Assembly (NCBI GenBank): GCA_023131225.1
Contig: JAGLZW010000019.1
Coordinates: 1 to 64,000, forward strand
DNA from: Candidatus Bathyarchaeota archaeon
Lineage (GTDB): Archaea; Thermoproteota; Bathyarchaeia; Bathyarchaeales; SOJC01
Direction of reading: 5' to 3'
DNA: 64,000 nucleotides
Position numbers and translations under genes: made by a program
Notes under the pieces: generated by a model
What the model saw: only the letters and a program-made list of their open reading frames with translations
Told to the model about the DNA's origin: nothing
Databases searched by the model: none
Part shown: in pieces, positions 62,357 to 64,000 of the stretch
Position numbering within the stretch: the first letter of the stretch is position 1
How the letters are laid out: every line of letters starts with the position of its first letter

Positions 62357-63613
62357 ATGAAAAAAGAAGCAGATATGCTTGATTCTGTCTTTGAACGTTT
62401 TCTGAAAACTAACCACTTTTTTAAGGATAGAGATGTACTCCGCCATGACTACATTCCCAAAAAACTACCTCACCGTGAAGATCAGATAAGGCACTTAGGC
62501 ATGATTGTTGCTCCTCTGTTAAAAGCAGAAAGATGTTCCAACATATTTATTTATGGAAAAACAGGTACTGGAAAAACTGCTGTCATGAAGTATGTGCTAA
62601 GCCGGCTTGTGCAAAAGGCTGTAGAATTTGGTGCACCAGTTAGGGCAGCGTATGTAAATTGCCGCTTAGCAGGAACGGAATATAGGGTTTTTACACGATT
62701 ATGTGACTCCTTGAATATCCATGTACCCTTTACTGGGCTTGCTGTTGGCGAAGTTTTTGATCGCTTTAAAAAAGGTCTGGAAACCCAAAATCTCTCACTT
62801 ATTGTCATATTAGATGAACTTGATGAGTTGATAAAGGCTAGAGGCAACGTTCTCTTATATCAACTGACGAGGGTAAACGGTGCTCTTTGTAATAGTACCG
62901 TCTCTATTATTGGAATCTCGAACGATCTACGTTTCAAAGAAATGCTGGAGCCACGCGTTTTAAGTGCCTTGAGTGAAGAGGAGGTAATGTTTAAACCCTA
63001 CGATGCTTCCGAACTTCAAGACATTTTATGGGAAAGGGCAGAGTTAGCATTCTGCAATGGTGTCTTACTAAAAGGTGCTGTGAGCCTGTGTGCTGCTTTG
63101 GCTGCTGCGGAACATGGGGATGCAAGGCGTGCACTCGACTTGCTCCGTGTGGCAGGCGAAGTAGCGGAGAGGGAGAATGCAAAGATAATAGCCGAAGACC
63201 ATGTTAGAGAAGCCGAGAAGCGAATTGAGCGTAATAGAGTAATTGATGCCTTAACAAATTTGACACTGCACTCAAAATTCGTTCTCTACAGCGTATACCT
63301 CCTCGGAAAAGCAAACATTTACTCCGCCATTACTGGCGACATATATGAAATATATACTGAACTGTGTAAGGAAATCGGAGTTTCTCCACTGACACAGAGA
63401 AGAGTAAGTGGGCTTGTAAGTGAGCTAGATTCAATTGGGTTACTAAATTCAAGGGTCATAAGTAGAGGTCGCTATGGTCGAACAAAAAAAATTAATCTCG
63501 CAATACCACGAAGCCCCTTAAAGAAAGCGTATATAGACGATGCCCACTTAGGACAGTTAACTGATTTCACACCGAAGTGTTTGATACTAAAATTTGGTAA
63601 AACTAAGCATTAA
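62357..63613 (+). CDS. orc1: Origin recognition/helicase loader Orc1/Cdc6
   Basis: 418 aa. The AAA+ ATPase has Walker A GKTGTGKTA (67-75) and Walker B VILDELDEL (about 150-157). GISNDLRF is the sensor I motif and HGDARRALDLLRVAGEVAE the sensor II helix. A C-terminal winged helix (LCKEIGVSPLTQRRVSGLVSELDSIGLL) binds ORB DNA. It recognises the origin and loads MCM. Its stop codon overlaps the convergent polymerase D subunit gene by 11 bases. Confidence 0.96.
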   Translation: MKKEADMLDSVFERFLKTNHFFKDRDVLRHDYIPKKLPHREDQIRHLGMIVAPLLKAERCSNIFIYGKTGTGKTAVMKYVLSRLVQKAVEFGAPVRAAYVNCRLAGTEYRVFTRLCDSLNIHVPFTGLAVGEVFDRFKKGLETQNLSLIVILDELDELIKARGNVLLYQLTRVNGALCNSTVSIIGISNDLRFKEMLEPRVLSALSEEEVMFKPYDASELQDILWERAELAFCNGVLLKGAVSLCAALAAAEHGDARRALDLLRVAGEVAERENAKIIAEDHVREAEKRIERNRVIDALTNLTLHSKFVLYSVYLLGKANIYSAITGDIYEIYTELCKEIGVSPLTQRRVSGLVSELDSIGLLNSRVISRGRYGRTKKINLAIPRSPLKKAYIDDAHLGQLTDFTPKCLILKFGKTKH

Positions 63614-64000
63614 AATCCACAGGTAAAACAGCAAGTGTCTGAAGATCTACAACAGGGATAATACCCGGTGTGGGTTCTAAACCCAAACTTCTCTGATAAC
63701 CAGTTTGCTTTTGCCAAGCACCAGAATTAACCATAAGAGTTCCTCTATAAAATTCATGTTTCATAACGTGTACATGACCTGCATGGAAAACATCTGGAAC
63801 GCTTTCTATTACAAGAAAGTCTCGCTTCTCCGGCGCGATTGAGGTGCGCTGACCGTATGTAGGCGCCAAATGTCTACCTTTCAATAACAAGCGCATAGCT
63901 CTCTCCGGAGAATGAAAATCCATATCTGCCGCTGTAGCCAAGACATCGTCTAGACTTCGTCCATGATAAATGAGAAATTCTACGCCATGAATGCTTACAG
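63603..64000 (-). CDS. polB: DNA polymerase D small subunit (DP1), N-terminal part beyond window
   Basis: 132 codons are visible, ending at 63603. VEFLIYHGRSLDDV, then MDFHSPERAMRLLLKGRHLAPTYGQRTSIAPEK and DVFHAGHVHVMKHEFYRGTLMVNSGAWQKQTGYQ are the calcineurin-like phosphatase fold of archaeal DP1 (the GHVH metal motif is clear). DP1 has 3'-5' exonuclease activity and partners the catalytic DP2. Polymerase D is absent from Sulfolobales. The N-terminal region lies past the window edge. It is convergent with orc1 at the origin. Confidence 0.9.
   Translation of the reverse strand, partial: VSIHGVEFLIYHGRSLDDVLATAADMDFHSPERAMRLLLKGRHLAPTYGQRTSIAPEKRDFLVIESVPDVFHAGHVHVMKHEFYRGTLMVNSGAWQKQTGYQRSLGLEPTPGIIPVVDLQTLAVLPVDFNA

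Noticed and set aside
1-64000. CRISPR array, insertion sequence or integrase gene
   Set aside because: No regularly spaced direct repeats, transposase or tyrosine integrase motif was seen on either strand by eye.

Overview
The window is archaeal chromosome. The informational genes are of archaeal/eukaryotic type: TBP, Alba, aIF1, Orc1/Cdc6, PCNA, both primase subunits, a GINS subunit, an RPA-like protein, HerA-NurA, the small subunit of DNA polymerase D, SRP54, Pus10, L21e, RpoF (Rpb4), eIF5A with deoxyhypusine synthase, and Nob1. A tRNA-Ser has a 28-nt intron in the anticodon loop. DNA polymerase D argues against Sulfolobales-type Crenarchaeota. The set, the moderate AT-richness and the large secreted Ca-binding proteins would suit a Bathyarchaeia-like or other deep TACK lineage, but this placement is inference.

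Layout. 0-2.4 kb: two family-2 glycosyltransferases (one cut by the window edge) and a radical SAM enzyme. 2.4-4.2 kb: an adenosine-specific-kinase-like protein and a complete cysteine desulfurase. 4.3-13 kb: secreted-protein region with a frameshifted metzincin-dockerin protease, tRNA-Arg, tRNA-Ile and a giant (over 2100 aa) Ca-binding/NHL surface protein. The giant gene lies between the 3' end of tRNA-Ile and a 23-bp copy of that end. 13.2-21.5 kb: beta-CASP nuclease, Alba, small basic proteins, TBP, a polymerase B remnant, an M29-like aminopeptidase, threonine dehydratase, aIF1 and RPA. 21.6-23.6 kb: an AbiE-like toxin-antitoxin pair with palindromic operator repeats and a tRNA-like remnant. 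23.6-26.9 kb: TrpB2, then PCNA-PriL. 27-37.5 kb: a glycan/membrane island (GT2 fused to a membrane domain, methyltransferase, GT4s, Dol-P-sugar synthases, DUF2079 protein). 37.6-41.5 kb: PriS-GINS, then a TusA/IscS-like/IscU/small Cys-rich operon. 41.5-46.9 kb: the conserved archaeal cluster SRP54-Pus10-L21e-RpoF-DUF655-KsgA-Mtq2. 47-52.9 kb: M3 peptidase, deoxyhypusine synthase, eIF5A, NAD kinase, Nob1 and an HtrA protease. 53-58.6 kb: a broken membrane protein, tRNA-Ser, NadE with a nitrilase-like partner, an aminotransferase, an unknown 161-aa protein and a membrane-tethered winged-helix regulator among TGTGAYGTCACA palindromes. 58.6-64 kb: HerA-NurA, a small winged-helix protein, a probable replication origin with three ORB-like elements, orc1/cdc6 and polymerase D small subunit (cut by the window edge).

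Most notable: (1) the IscS-like protein beside IscU has Asp where the PLP lysine should be, while a second, complete desulfurase lies 36 kb away; (2) the tRNA-Ile-bounded giant-gene segment with no visible integrase; (3) the ORB-bearing origin next to orc1; (4) four copies of a TGTGAYGTCACA palindrome around a membrane-anchored winged-helix gene; (5) a 48-aa protein with two AT-hook-like motifs next to alba and tbp.
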